Shown: positions 53,611 through 64,000 of the stretch, in pieces
How the letters are laid out: every line of letters starts with the position of its first letter
How positions within the stretch are numbered: position 1 is the stretch's first letter
From: Aspidiotus rigidus
Lineage: Eukaryota; Arthropoda; Insecta; Hemiptera; Diaspididae
Reading direction: 5' to 3'
NCBI GenBank assembly: GCA_035079385.1
Contig: JAVHKY010000004.1
Location: 22,557,001 to 22,621,000, forward strand
DNA length: 64,000 nucleotides
Program-made: the position numbers and the translations under genes
Notes under the pieces: model-generated
Told to the model about the DNA's origin: nothing
The model's input: only the letters and a program-made list of their open reading frames with translations
Databases searched by the model: none

Positions 53611-56600
53611 TTATGGAAACAACATATTAACATCTGTCATTTTGGTTGGAACCAATTTGCTGAGTGGGTTATTTGCCTTCCACACTCTATTCCTTACAAT
53701 ATCGTGATGATACGCGAAGTATGTGGCGTTGAAAATATTTTTCTTATATCGATGTAGAACTTGTAATGTTGGACACTCCTCAAAGAAAAGTTTGTATTCT
53801 TGATCGCTGAACTTTTTATTATGAATGAAAAGAAAAAACAAATACCACCCGTTATTCAATGATTCGTTAGTGGGATTGCTAATGTGAATTTTTCAGTTAC
53901 CTCTGTAAAATACGATTTCCAGAACAAAAGTCTTAGCATCTTCAGCTGTTTGCAAATCTCTAACCACGCTGGCAAACACAAGTCTCCTGCAAACGCAAAT
54001 TCCTCCAAGTTTGGAAGGTTCGAGAAAGTCCTCATTAGGTCTTGACATTCTATCTAATAAATGATGCAGAAAAAAAAAACAAAAAAAAAAATAAAAATAA
54101 AACGTTTTTCAATAAAAGCGTTTAATAATTTTAAACAAGTAGACGTACAGTGCAGTATCAACTTACTTCTGGTGGAATAGACAACTGAAAGCCTAAATAT
54201 GATAAATTTGGAAACTTCAATTCCTCGAGAAATTTCTTCGTCACTTTCATCTTCTTATCAAATATGTCCAAGTGTTGTAGCTCTGTATGTCAATAAATAA
54301 TAATTTATTAGTGTGTTATTTAATTTATAATATAATATTTTCTTTCAGCAGAGTCATCCTAAATATACCTAGGTTAGAATATTGACGGGAACCTATTTGA
54401 AATTACAACCCTCTGTATGACAATAAAAGTAAGATCCCTATGAGTGGTTTCGTTTATGATTCTTTTGTTTTATTTTTGCTATCGCTCCATCGATATTAAC
54501 AATTTGAATTCAATCATTATAGTCATATCAAGGATAATGAATATCAGTAAAATCGACGATCCACTTTTTTAGGCTGGCGTCGCAAGCTTTTTCAAAGTCA
54601 CCTGCTTGTAATTTTTAACACTTCAAAGTCCGTCAAAGATATAGCTATGATCATGCGCCTTCATAATTGTATAAAGTCCATTAACTTTCACCAAATTTAG
54701 AGGTAACTTACTTTGTAAATCTTTTATGGAATGTCCAGTCCGTTGACCATTTGGTTGTGTACCCGTAAAACCATATTCAGTTCTAATCGCCACGTCTTCT
54801 CCGGGAACGTTGTGGAAGTCCCATAAAAACAAATGAGTTAATTGACGCTGTTAGAAGCCAAAAAAGAGAAAGTGGTTGAATTAGTAAAACCTCTCTGAAA
54901 GTACCCATGAGGAGAATGAAAAATTGTCGAGTAGATTTCTCATTGAAAGATGTTATCCTTCCTGATTTAGTTGGATCAAAAGATGATGGCAACGAAAATC
55001 AAAGAAAATTAAAGTCAATGAAACTAGCAGGGCCCAAAGAAATTAAAATTATACCTCTCATACATACAAATAATTTTTCTTTAAACGTTTCTGGAGTTTT
55101 TTCCCTTCCACTGGCAAGATATCTCTTCTACAAGTAGGTATTGATTTACAAAAGAAATTGGCATGTTGAATCTGTATCTGATAGTCCACAAAAAACAAGT
55201 CAATTGACACAATGGAGACAATATTTGAATTTCAACCTCCATAATTTTTAAGGCGACCACCCCGAGCTTTAGAATCTTATATTTTTCTCAAAGAACCATA
55301 AAACTCACCTGGTAAAAAAAGATATCCTGTAATGTACGATCATCCAGGCCGGCACCATCTATAGTCAAGTCATTTAAACCACGAAACGTTTTTATGAATA
55401 CGTGAGTCATCTGACGGCTTAACATATCGGTGGAGTGATTACAGACTGTGAGATGAAGTTTTTTCAGAGTATTATTAATAATCCTATTAGAACACCGACC
55501 AAATCTTGTGACCAGTAGTTTAAAATTTAGAAACAAAGACTTCAAGTTTGAGTTTCTAATTTTGGCGAAAATACGGCGATCCGACAAACGCACGTCTGCC
55601 GAAACTTTTAACACTAATGATTGTAACTGAGTACAAGAATCCAGTAAACCGTTCATCAGGCGTTCTACTAATGCTTTGTCTTCTCTTCTTGGATGAATTT
55701 TTAGATTGAATGTTACACATCTTAATTGACTATGTCGAGGAAGAAAATCGTAGATTGGATGTAGAGGGTCAAGTTTCATAGTAACGCTTTCCATAGACGT
55801 TAATCTGAAATGAGGCGGAAAAAGTATGATCAAATATCAATTTTACAGGAAGTATATACGAGTCGCTTAGCCTAATAGCCCAAGTTTCTCTGACGTCACA
55901 CACGATTCAAGAGATACATTTCCGTTGATTCCTATCGACGTGATCAAGAAGAGAGTATTTCATGATCACCAAGATCAAGAGAACAGTACCTCTTGAAGAA
56001 TGTTTTTCAAGCTGATAAGTGTTTCATTCAATTGTCTGTTAAAGTTATTCTCAATATTATGAATCAAAAGATGGCTAAACGTCTACAGTTTCCAATTATT
56101 ACAGTCCTAATATTAACATTGTCAAAACTTAGCCGTGTTTCTATTTGGTATTTCAATGACGCCATTTGAGAATGAAATATTCACATTTTTCGATAGGTTC
56201 TCAAAACATTGTTTTTCAATATTATTTTTCGATGTAATTACTATATCTCATAATAATCTACAGAGTCTGTAGAATTCGTTTGCGTATAAATAATTTTGAT
56301 TCATTTTGCAGAAGAACTTCAGAATTTTACTGTAACGTTGACTATATTTGGACAAAAAATGTAAACAAATCAATCTGGATCAGCCATGTTGAAAACAACA
56401 AAATTGACGTCATAGAAACCTAGGCTATTATAATAATCACTACAATAAGTAGAAGCTAGATTAAATTCTCATAAATTTCTCCTTCTTGTCTTTAAAAATA
56501 GATCAACATCCGCGATATAAGCAGTGGCCTAGATACAAATAAACTTTCTCTTTGGACAAGGGGATGCGCAATCTTCTTCTTTTAAATTATGAATTTTAAT

Positions 56601-58546
56601 AGCTATTAGCTTTATTTTCAATTTTCATTTTTAGTTAATTTCAAATATTAATTTTTATTAAAAATTCAATATATTCATTTTAATACTTTATGTTTTAAAT
56701 AAAAAAATTTTTTATATATATTATTTACAGAATTTTTTCATTTTATAATTTATATATTGATATTAATTGAATTTATAGTTTTTTAAAATTTCAATTTAAT
56801 TGTTATTAGAGTCGCGCTCAGCAAAACCATGCACTAAGTCGGAAAAAAAAAAATTCTGATTTTTTTTTATTCGAAAGCAGAAGACCTCTTCTGAAAATTT
56901 CACCAAAAATCGGAATTTTTTTTTTTTCCGACTTAGTACATGGTTTCGCGGAGCGCGACTCATTTATATAGCATTAATTATAATTGGTGAATCATTAATA
57001 TTTTTAGTGATAATAAAATAAACTAATCAATTTAATTCATATTTAATAATAATAAACAATTAATTTAATAATTTTAAAATCAAATTTCATGTTATTTTTT
57101 ATATTTTCAAGTATTATTTATTTTTATAGGTATCTTAATTAAAATACAGTTTCGAAAATTTTGTTCATTTTATTTTTTATTTTGATTTAGTTCCTTTAAT
57201 ATTTCATTTATTAATTTTATCAATTTTTATTATGATTTTATTTATAAAAAACATAATTATATTTATAAAATTATTAATTGATTATTTCATTTGATTTTAA
57301 TATATGATCTCCGATGAGAAAAGGATGCTCATTGCCCATTGGCGCAGGAACGCCATTTCTCTCTGACTGGACATCTAATCAGAGAGAAATGGTGTTCCTG
57401 TCAGTGGGCAATGAGCGTCCTTTTCTCATCGCAGGTCACATATTATGTTTTTTTTTAGTATTATTTGGTCATAATTTGTATTTCATTTTCCGCTCATCTA
57501 CGTCACAGATATGAGTACGTTATCAGGCGCGGATTTACGGGTACATTTTTTTTTTGGGGGGGGGGGGAATATTCCATTGTCCAAAAAATTTTTTCCTCGC
57601 TCCGCTTGAAAAATTTAGTCAAATTAGACAATTTAAATCTTTTTTGGAGACTTTGGGGGGAACTTTCCCCTTGTCCACCACCGTAAATCCGCCCCTGCGT
57701 TATGTAGTGATTCTACAAACAGAAAACTATCCTAGTAAAAAATAGAGTTTAAACTTACACAGGGAAATCGTAGCGCATAAGAGTGGAATGAAGATCTGCA
57801 ATTTTCTGGCAAAATGTCTTAGTTTTTAAGTTAATGTATTTCATTCTTTTTCTCGAATCTACCAACTTTTTTAGTATGCCCACAAACGTTGATTCTTCAT
57901 TCGATCGAAGCAAATCCTCGTTTGATATATCGAGCGCAGAAAAATGCCAACCTTCAACATAATGGTGGCAGAGAAATGAGAACTTCTCGATATTGGGGCA
58001 GATGTCAAACAGTACCCGTAGACAATTATTCGATATCCACCTCTCGTCGTGCGCTACTAATTGGAATGAAGACAAACGTTCTCGACGAACATTCTCATCG
58101 ATCAATTGTTGAAGGGCGACTCCTGAAAACAGTTTCTGATCTTCTTTACCACCATCTGGTTTCAGATTCGGTAGAGGATTTACAACGGCAAAACATCGCA
58201 TTTTATCACAATATTCGATCACGTGCCGTAGCGTCTGGTCCGAGAGCTTGCACATCGTAAATGACAACGATTCGATTCTCAAGCCGTAATCCTTCCAAAA
58301 CTGAAATGATCGAGGTGAATCAACGCTGAAGTCGCAGCGATCGAATCGGAGATTTAAAGTATTTCGTTCACTGATCGCTATGGTGTCCAAGATAAAGTCT
58401 AGGCTTCTGTTGAAACAGCCGTAGCAGCACAATTCTTCTTTATTGGAGATTTCTCTGTCGTTGTTCAATGTAAACCATCGCCTACACACCAATCGAGTGC
58501 TCTTACGATCTCTTAGCGGTAGGTCGGCGATTATCTTGATTAGGAT
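53611..58546 (-). CDS. F-box/leucine-rich-repeat protein gene (first exon not found)
   Basis: Minus-strand exons at 58546-57759, 55804-55309, 54280-54167, 54053-53901 and 53811-53611 join in compatible phases. The first listed exon opens ILIKIIADLPLRDRKSTRLV and CRRWFTLN, the second half of an F-box; the missing first exon should supply a short start like MDQINRLPPE of the neighbour but I did not find it upstream. LRR-like pieces: LRIESLSFTMCKLSDQTL, LQSLVLKVS, LKKLHLTVC, LNDLTIDGAGLDD, LQHLDIFDKKM, LPNLEEFAFAG, LKMLRLLFW. The last exon (DQEYKLFFEECPTLQVLH) resembles the last exon of the 44603-46866 gene (LKGLFIECPSLKCVV), so the two are paralogues. It may act as an SCF substrate receptor; target unknown. 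The intron 55805-57758 is 2 kb and full of inserted elements. An additional exon between 54281 and 55308 is possible. Confidence 0.75.
56560..57310. repeat. AT-rich island in the F-box gene intron
   Basis: Nearly pure A/T with TTTTAATTATTAA-type words, like the island at 1341-1513 and 2757-2915. A hairpin element sits in its middle. Confidence 0.6.
56809..56961. mobile_element. Small TIR element inside the AT island
   Basis: GAGTCGCGCTCAGCAAAACC, ATGCACTAAGTCGG on the left and CCGACTTAGTACATGG, TTTCGCGGAGCGCGACTC on the right are inverted. The 150-bp element has a short T/A-rich centre and no coding capacity. Confidence 0.75.
57313..57430. mobile_element. Near-perfect 118-bp hairpin
   Basis: GATGAGAAAAGGATGCTCAT, CATTTCTCTCTGA and the reverse TCAGAGAGAAATG, ATGAGCGTCCTTTTCTCATC pair almost throughout, with a loop of about 15 bases near 57370. 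It abuts the right edge of the AT island. Confidence 0.75.
57524..57697. mobile_element. hAT-like MITE, about 174 bp
   Basis: Begins CAGGCGCGGATTTACGG and ends CCGTAAATCCGCCCCTG, inverted copies with a hAT-style CAGG end. The flanks share CGTTAT (57518-57523 and 57698-57703), six bases rather than the eight expected of hAT. Long T and G runs inside; no coding capacity. It lies in the large intron of the F-box gene. Confidence 0.7.
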
Positions 58547-58559
58547 CTGAAATCATGAG

Positions 58560-61190
58560 CTGAAAGAGTAAATCAGGAATACGTTTCCCACTACAATATT
58601 TTTAAAGAAATGTGAACCCTTCTGTACAACATTTCCAAAGATCTTAAAAATTCGTCGGAAAACGGAGCCCTGAGAAATGCCGTTGCAAATCATTCCTTGT
58701 CATTTGTTTACAAGGACTACCCACGCACGCCCGACAAGCGTCGCGCAGTGACCGCTAGCTTCCCGAAACTTGCAGGGTTTTGGGGGGTGTTTATGCAACT
58801 TATCGTACACCATTTTGGAGTTTCCGAACATGTAAAGCACACCCTTAAGTACATTTTTACAGAAATAAAAAATTTTACATTTAGTGTGGCACTTGGATAC
58901 CAGCGTTACAAACATAGGTAGTGAGGAGAAGGACAGGCGAGGAGCATCAAGGTAATCTATTTGTTCTTATGTAAATTCTACCCTAAAAACCAGAAGGATG
59001 CCTAAATCAATCCCCCTCGCCCATGCGAGCTCTTCCAGTTTTTAAATATCCAATCTACTTACCATACTCGTAGATTAAAAATCTAATCTCTTGATCTCCA
59101 AACGCAAATTAATAATTCTACCCTCCGAAAATTCTGTCTTTACTCCATCTCCTTCGATCTCCGTTCAGGGTTAAGAGAGACTTTATCGCAATTAAACTAC
59201 CCCAAATTGGCCTTCGGGGCAGTCGCGCTAATATTCTCCAGCGTTTCCTTTACGACAGAACATTAATGATACGGATTCAAAATACAACCTGTCCCCCTCT
59301 CCATTTCTCATACTTCAAAAATAGAGATCATTCTGAAAAAGCCAAACGCTCAACAAACTTCTCAGTACTAAACGAACACGTGTACTCTGGTCCAACTCTA
59401 TCAGAAGCCCTAGACCGAAAGAGATTTTTAGGTAAGCCTACTGATGATTTTCATGCGACTCTCATCTTACACACCTCTCCACCCATTTCGATAAATCATC
59501 CGAAACACGTGTGGGCACTACCCTCAAACTGTACGTCTTTCCCAGGTGATGTAAAATCTTTCACTTATAGGCGAAGCCGCGCATCGACCGCAATTCAGCA
59601 TTTCCCCATTCTCGCAAGGTCGCTAAATGGACGACTTTTTCTCTCGACTGGGTCGCTTTCTTCGCTTTCTAGGTTGCAAACTGTTTGTAGCTAAGTTGAC
59701 TTTAAGTTTAAGTTGTTTAGCCGATAATTCTAATGAATAGAAATTAAAATTACTTCTTCAGGAAGTCGACTAATACCATCCGAATCCTCACAGGTGTTCA
59801 TCTAAAATAATTCAATGAAGATTAAAATTTGAATCAATATGCATACTAAATTCCTTAAGATAAATGAAAGTTTTCACTTTCATAACTCATGATCTTATGT
59901 TTGACTTACCATGTATGAATTTCTTTTCCGTCTTCTCGAATCTGATTTCCGTTTTCCCTTTGCTACGGGTTAATTGATTTGATCTGTGCAGATAAGTACG
60001 ATATTTCTATTTCGAGAGAATTTTTTTAAATGAGTAGAAGGGTTAAAAAATATGAAAAATTTTGAATAGTAATTACGCCTAATTTCAAGTGATGATATGT
60101 AATCCCCAAAATGGTTGTATGATAAAATTTTGGGTCCTTTGCGCTGTCCCGCAGACAGAGCAGTCTCTAGACCTCCACAACTAGAGGTTGTGCAGTCCAC
60201 CGTTTCGAACTTGCGAAACAAATTGTAGGCATCCTCAAAGCAGTTCTGTCTCACCTAAATAAGTCCCCCAAAGACAGAGACTCTAGATCTCGGATTGGAT
60301 ACCACTGTTTAGCCCAGGCTTCCCAATGCCACGAGAACTCATAACTGTACCGTGGTGCATAGGCCACCCTGAGGGCGCTACCTGTAGCAACTATCGACAT
60401 CATAATGACCCCATGTACCCTCACTTCCCCACTTCAACAAGAATACTCAAAGTATCCGAGTACTTGTCTTCTACTATGCGATGGCTACTACTAAGAGTCT
60501 ACCTAAAGCTAAAAACCAATCAACATATACTCCTGGATATAATCAACGTCACCCAAATATCGATCACAGATTTCCCCCTATCATGTGTGCCCGCGATAAA
60601 AACCTTATCTATTAAGCAGACGAGTCTAGTGTAAACTATGAATACAATCAATGAATTAACTCACCAATGCAATATCAATAGCCCAATATTATATGATTCT
60701 GCTAGCGCACCAGTATGAACAACTTTATTCATAATTATATAAATACACACGAGAAAGTATTCAGACCAACGAGTGATAATTAATTCCAGATACAAAAATG
60801 TACGAAGCAATGCGGCATTAATTGACCACAATGAAATGTGACTCCGAAACTTTCAAAATATTGGAAATAATCATCTCAAGTTAAAAACCTCAACTGACGA
60901 TTACAACCAACCAACTCCGCTGCACTGATTTCTATGTGTACATAAAGAAATCTATCCTCGCAAAGTGTATCGCTATGTTTACGAATCACGATCATCCGAA
61001 CGCATACTACAGATTATACTGCGTCACTCAAGTTATAATAAGATAAATAATTATGTCAATATATGTAGTACAAAGTATGAAATTGTACCATTCGGAAATT
61101 GCACAGCTATTATTGTTGAATACGCGGAACAATACCCTGTTTTGTTCAAAGATCAAAATTTCGAACTTTGTAAAGGACAAATTGTACATC
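58560..61190. other. No gene recognised
   Basis: Upstream of the F-box gene I looked for the missing first exon without success. A 142-codon plus-strand frame (59266-59694) is low in recognisable features. 60300-60640 reads like the debris of a coding element but matched no motif I know. Confidence 0.35.
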
Positions 61191-61196
61191 AGTAAG

Positions 61197-61322
61197 CTAT
61201 CGACCACCTCGTAAATAACAATCTTCTCGACACTTCTTTTCAGTCGGGATTTCGACCATCGCACGAAACTACAACAGAAAATATGCTTCACATATCAGAT
61301 GATATAAAGGAGGGGAAAGAGA
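61197..61322 (+). pseudogene. LINE RT scrap (QSGFR block)
   Basis: The DNA encodes AIDHLVNNNLLDTSFQSGFR and PSHETTTENMLHISDDIKEG, the finger-region block LxxxQSGFRxxHST known from Jockey/CR1 RTs. About 40 codons only, nothing else of the element nearby. Confidence 0.65.
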
Positions 61323-61945
61323 ATGGAAGGCTCCCTGTTGTCGCCGGGCGATGCCGACTTGAGTCCCAAACTATATTTTTTAGCCGAATTGAGTCCCGTA
61401 TTGTCGGGGTATACAACCGAATTGAGTCCCGAGTTCACGAATGATTCTCATTTCCCTTCTCGCTTTAACAGACTTAGGACGATGTATGCATCATCGGTGC
61501 GATTAAGAATGAATTAGCGTACGTGGCTTTGCTTTGAGCACATTGGTACCCATGGAAGATACTGGCCTTCGAAAATATTCGGGTATAATAATTTTTTAAT
61601 CGGTGGAGGCAGAAATTTGAAGGACACGCGCTTCACGAATTCAAGTCTCGACAATTCGCCAAGATCACGCCGCGTCATGAGTGTTACGACCACAGCCTCT
61701 TTTTTAACTGAGTCTAAACGTTTCTTCGACTTACGAATGTCGATGATTTTGGCATACATGTCGCATTGGACCTCAAGGGGAGTATCTATGAGAATGAAAA
61801 TATTGGAATATGCAGCAAAATTGTTCATATTGAGTTACCAACAGCAGAGGACGAAGGAAAATGAACGAATTCACTCATCTTATCAGACTTAGTACCGCCG
61901 ACACTTCGGGACTCAATTCGGACTCTCCTAGAATTGACACGGTCC
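61323..61945. repeat. Region with GAATTGAGTCCCG repeats at both ends
   Basis: GACTTGAGTCCCAAAC, GAATTGAGTCCCGTATTG and GAATTGAGTCCCGAGTTC occur within 100 bp at 61350-61440, and GGGACTCAATTCGGACTC stands reversed at 61908. Between them a 104-codon minus-strand frame (61514-61828) has a basic middle part (DIRKSKKRLDSVKKE), not recognised. Confidence 0.45.
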
Positions 61946-61949
61946 GAAA

Positions 61950-62930
61950 CGTTACGGCTCGACATAATGACAGAATACTCAAAGAGTAGAGTAAACGAAA
62001 AACCAATTACAAAGACCGCAGATATAAAGGAGAAGATGCGAGATCTTTCGGTTAACAAACCATCATCGGGCAAAGTTAGAACGCCACTGACCCAGATACG
62101 ACTCATAAAACAGAATACCAACGAGATCAGGATTGAAGGAGCGAGCCCTCGCGAGGTGACTCAAACTCGTAGACCAATTCAACTAAACCTTCGTCGGGAA
62201 AATACCTGTTGAGTACGGTAATATCGTCACTGTTCAGATGACGCACTATTTCGATATTTTCCAACGCAACGCGCTTGAAGTAAGAATTCTCCTTGTGGAG
62301 AATGGTAGCCGAACCTTCCTTGAAACTATGACCACTGGAGATAAGGTGGTCCGCAAAGGCCGAATCACCCAAATTACCTTTCTTCCAGGCCTTAAGGTGC
62401 TCCTCTACTCGAATTCCAAGCTGGCGACCCGTCTCGCCTATGTATACGCCGTTACAATCCTTGCACTCCAATTTGTACACCCCGCTCCTCTCCCCCCGCG
62501 GGATGGGGTCCTTTGGCCTAACAAACAAACCCTTCACAGTAGTGAGGTTATAAAAAGCAGGCCTGAAGCCAAAGGGGCGGAGGACACGAGTCAGCTTGGA
62601 TGAAAACTCGCCCAAAAACGGGAGCCTGATCCAACGTAATCTCTTATTATTATTACCACTCAGATCGCGGGGGAGGGAAGTGGTAGAATCAAGGCCCTTC
62701 TTCGTAAGTTTTTTACGGACCATACGGTCAATGTCCAAGTTGACCTCATTCACAGCGGCCAAGTGCTTAATGGTCGCCAGCTCCTTTTGGAAAGCTGGTT
62801 GACTTAGCGGAATGTTAGTCAGTCGATGAATATAACTATTGAAGGCAGCGATCTTATGAGAAAATGGACAGAATGACGATCCGTGGACAACTGTATCGGT
62901 CGAAGTATCCTTCCTGAATATCGCAAAATA
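61950..62930 (-). mobile_element. Penelope-like element C, 3' part on the minus strand, open
   Basis: From the junction at about 62930 the minus strand reads AIFRKDTSTDTVVHGSSFCP, FNSYIHRLTNIPLSQPAF, TTSLPRDL, PFGFRPAFYNLTTVKGLFVR, then GIY-YIG: SGVYKLECKDCNGVYIGETG, RQLGIRVEEHL, DSAFADHLISSGHSF, ALENIEIVRHL. The frame is open for 289 codons to a stop at 62127, although its first 22 codons are antisense to the plus-strand copy D. The tail follows with a hammerhead-like block at 62041-62069 and AGTAGAGTAAACG-type end DNA. In the overlap with D there is about one difference in 107 bp. Confidence 0.9.
62041..62069 (-). ncRNA. Hammerhead-like core, PLE C tail
   Basis: On the minus strand: CCGATGA (one change from CUGANGA), the hairpin GGTTTGTTAACC, GAAAGAT. 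After GAAA, AGAT and ATCT can pair around a CTCGC loop as a stem III followed by T, the site where a hammerhead would be cut. The core C-for-U change at position 4 would probably reduce activity. Confidence 0.45.
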
Positions 62931-62934
62931 AGAG

Positions 62935-63999
62935 GTGATAGATAATTTGAGGAGGAAGGTCAGGGACCAGGGGTTAATCCTTACTAAAGCCGACAAGGGT
63001 AACGCGATCGTAGTCCTGGAGAAATCCTCCTACGTTTCCAAGGTTCAAGAAGTTCTCACTCAATGTGGAGCTATTGAAAATAGCTCTTTTAACTTTCCTA
63101 ACTACGTCAAAGAGGTTAGGAAGGTTGTGAACGGGAGTGAGTTTATCATAAAAAGTTCTTCGCTCAAAAAAGCCCTGCTTGTACCTAACCCTGTTCCTCC
63201 CCTCCTCTATGGGTTGCCAAATGTTCACAAGATGAATACTCCTATGCGGCCTGTCGTCTCCTACGTCTCCTCCCCTGCCTATTTTCTGGCCAAGTTCTTG
63301 GATTGTTGGTTCAAGTCTCGAATCGAGTACGAGTCCCCCTACTCCGTCAAAAATTCGGTTTCTCTGGCCGAGAGGCTCAAAAATGTTACCTTGCCTCCGG
63401 GTACTAGCCTCTGCTCATTTGATGTAGCCGGCCTCTTTCCCAACATACCAAAGGCCCATACTATGCAGTATATGGGTGACCTACTTGTAAAGTTCAACAT
63501 TCCTCCTAACGAGATACAGGAATTTTTTGGCCTCCTTAATATGTGCTGGTCCCCTAACTTCTATAAGTTCAATGGGAAATTTTACAAGTTTCCTGAGGAG
63601 GTAGGGATCCCCATCGGCTCTCCTTTGAGCTCTCTCGTTTCGGAGATATTTATGTCCAGATTTGAGGTTGACTTGTTTTCCTCTGGCCAAGTGCTACTGA
63701 GTCACATCCACTACTGGCACCGATATGTGGACGATATATTATGTGCGTGGACCGGTCCTCAAGAGCTCCTTGGTGAGTTTCTTCAGTATCTGAATAAAAT
63801 GTATCCCTCCATAAAATTTAATACAGACGTTGGAGGTTCCTCTGGAAACATTCTGGATCTCACTATCTCTGATAGAGATGGGGACCATGAATTTGCGATA
63901 TTCAGGAAGGATACTTCGACCGATACAGTTGTCCACGGATCGTCATTCTGTCCATTTTCTCATAAGATCGCTGCCTTCAATAGTTATGTTCATCGACTG
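62935..63999 (+). CDS. Penelope-like element D reverse transcriptase, open to the window end
   Basis: An uninterrupted plus-strand frame of 355 codons that has no stop before the window ends. Blocks: GLILTKADKGNAIVVLEKSS, LVPNPVPPLLYGLPNVHK, TPMRPVVSYVSSPAYFLAKF, LCSFDVAGLFPNIPKA, EEVGIPIGSPLSSLVSEIFM, catalytic YWHRYVDDILCAW (about 63712-63750), ILDLTISDRDG, FAIFRKDTSTDTVVHGSSFC and FNSYVHRL. All RT motifs look intact. It enters in the PLE region before TKADKGN, so its N-terminal part is missing and there is no proper start codon in the window. A GIY-YIG domain should follow beyond 64000. This is the least damaged retroelement gene in the window. Confidence 0.92.
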   Translation, partial: MIDNLRRKVRDQGLILTKADKGNAIVVLEKSSYVSKVQEVLTQCGAIENSSFNFPNYVKEVRKVVNGSEFIIKSSSLKKALLVPNPVPPLLYGLPNVHKMNTPMRPVVSYVSSPAYFLAKFLDCWFKSRIEYESPYSVKNSVSLAERLKNVTLPPGTSLCSFDVAGLFPNIPKAHTMQYMGDLLVKFNIPPNEIQEFFGLLNMCWSPNFYKFNGKFYKFPEEVGIPIGSPLSSLVSEIFMSRFEVDLFSSGQVLLSHIHYWHRYVDDILCAWTGPQELLGEFLQYLNKMYPSIKFNTDVGGSSGNILDLTISDRDGDHEFAIFRKDTSTDTVVHGSSFCPFSHKIAAFNSYVHRL

Positions 64000-64000
64000 A

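Noticed and set aside
54623..54992. Two minus-strand frames as extra exons of the F-box gene
   Set aside because: They lack leucine-rich-repeat character and convincing splice borders; the flanking exons already join in phase without them.
59266..59694. 142-codon frame as a protein-coding gene
   Set aside because: No start context, no splice partners and no motif; the flanks look like decayed repeat DNA.

Overview
This looks like nuclear DNA of an arthropod, probably an insect. The host genes are split by short introns with GT/AG borders, there is a LARP7-type gene and two F-box/leucine-rich-repeat genes, and most of the rest is transposable-element wreckage. The dominant repeat family is Penelope-like retroelements (PLEs) with a C-terminal GIY-YIG endonuclease. 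I could not fix the species from sequence alone; a sap-feeding hemipteran would be compatible, but that is a guess.

Layout. 1-7.9 kb: a decayed PLE split by an AT-rich island that carries a Mutator-like (MULE) transposon relic; an intact single-exon gene for a secreted methyltransferase-like protein; a decayed Ty3/gypsy pol with a PLE-tail palindrome inserted in its integrase; a foldback element. 8-15.7 kb: a broken paralogue of the secreted protein, a minisatellite with another PLE-tail palindrome in it, a truncated PLE, a terminal-inverted-repeat (TIR) element, an RTE-like LINE, a third fragment of the secreted family and a PLE tail. 17.9-22 kb: a head-to-head PLE arrangement followed by a nearly full-length PLE. 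22-31 kb: mostly unassigned DNA with small non-autonomous elements. 31.4-34.4 kb: a second nearly full-length PLE. 34.7-37.5 kb: LINE fragments, one split by a small TIR element. 39.4 kb: a clear signal-peptide first exon.

44.6-46.9 kb: an F-box/LRR gene on the minus strand. 47.3-49.2 kb: a 2-kb foldback element whose arms are satellite DNA, lying between that gene and the plus-strand LARP7-like gene (49.6-52.7 kb; nine exons add up to 530 codons in frame). 53.6-58.5 kb: a second minus-strand F-box/LRR gene whose 2-kb intron holds an AT island and three hairpin or MITE elements. 61-64 kb: a LINE scrap, a stretch with unusual short repeats, and two nearly identical PLE halves facing away from each other. 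The plus half is an uninterrupted reading frame of at least 355 codons that runs off the window.

The genes do not form a single pathway. The most interesting material is: (1) the repeated head-to-head PLE geometry and the solitary PLE-tail palindromes; (2) a hammerhead-ribozyme-like core at the PLE tails; (3) a minisatellite that appears to have grown from the inside of a dispersed small element; and (4) a small family of secreted methyltransferase-like proteins.
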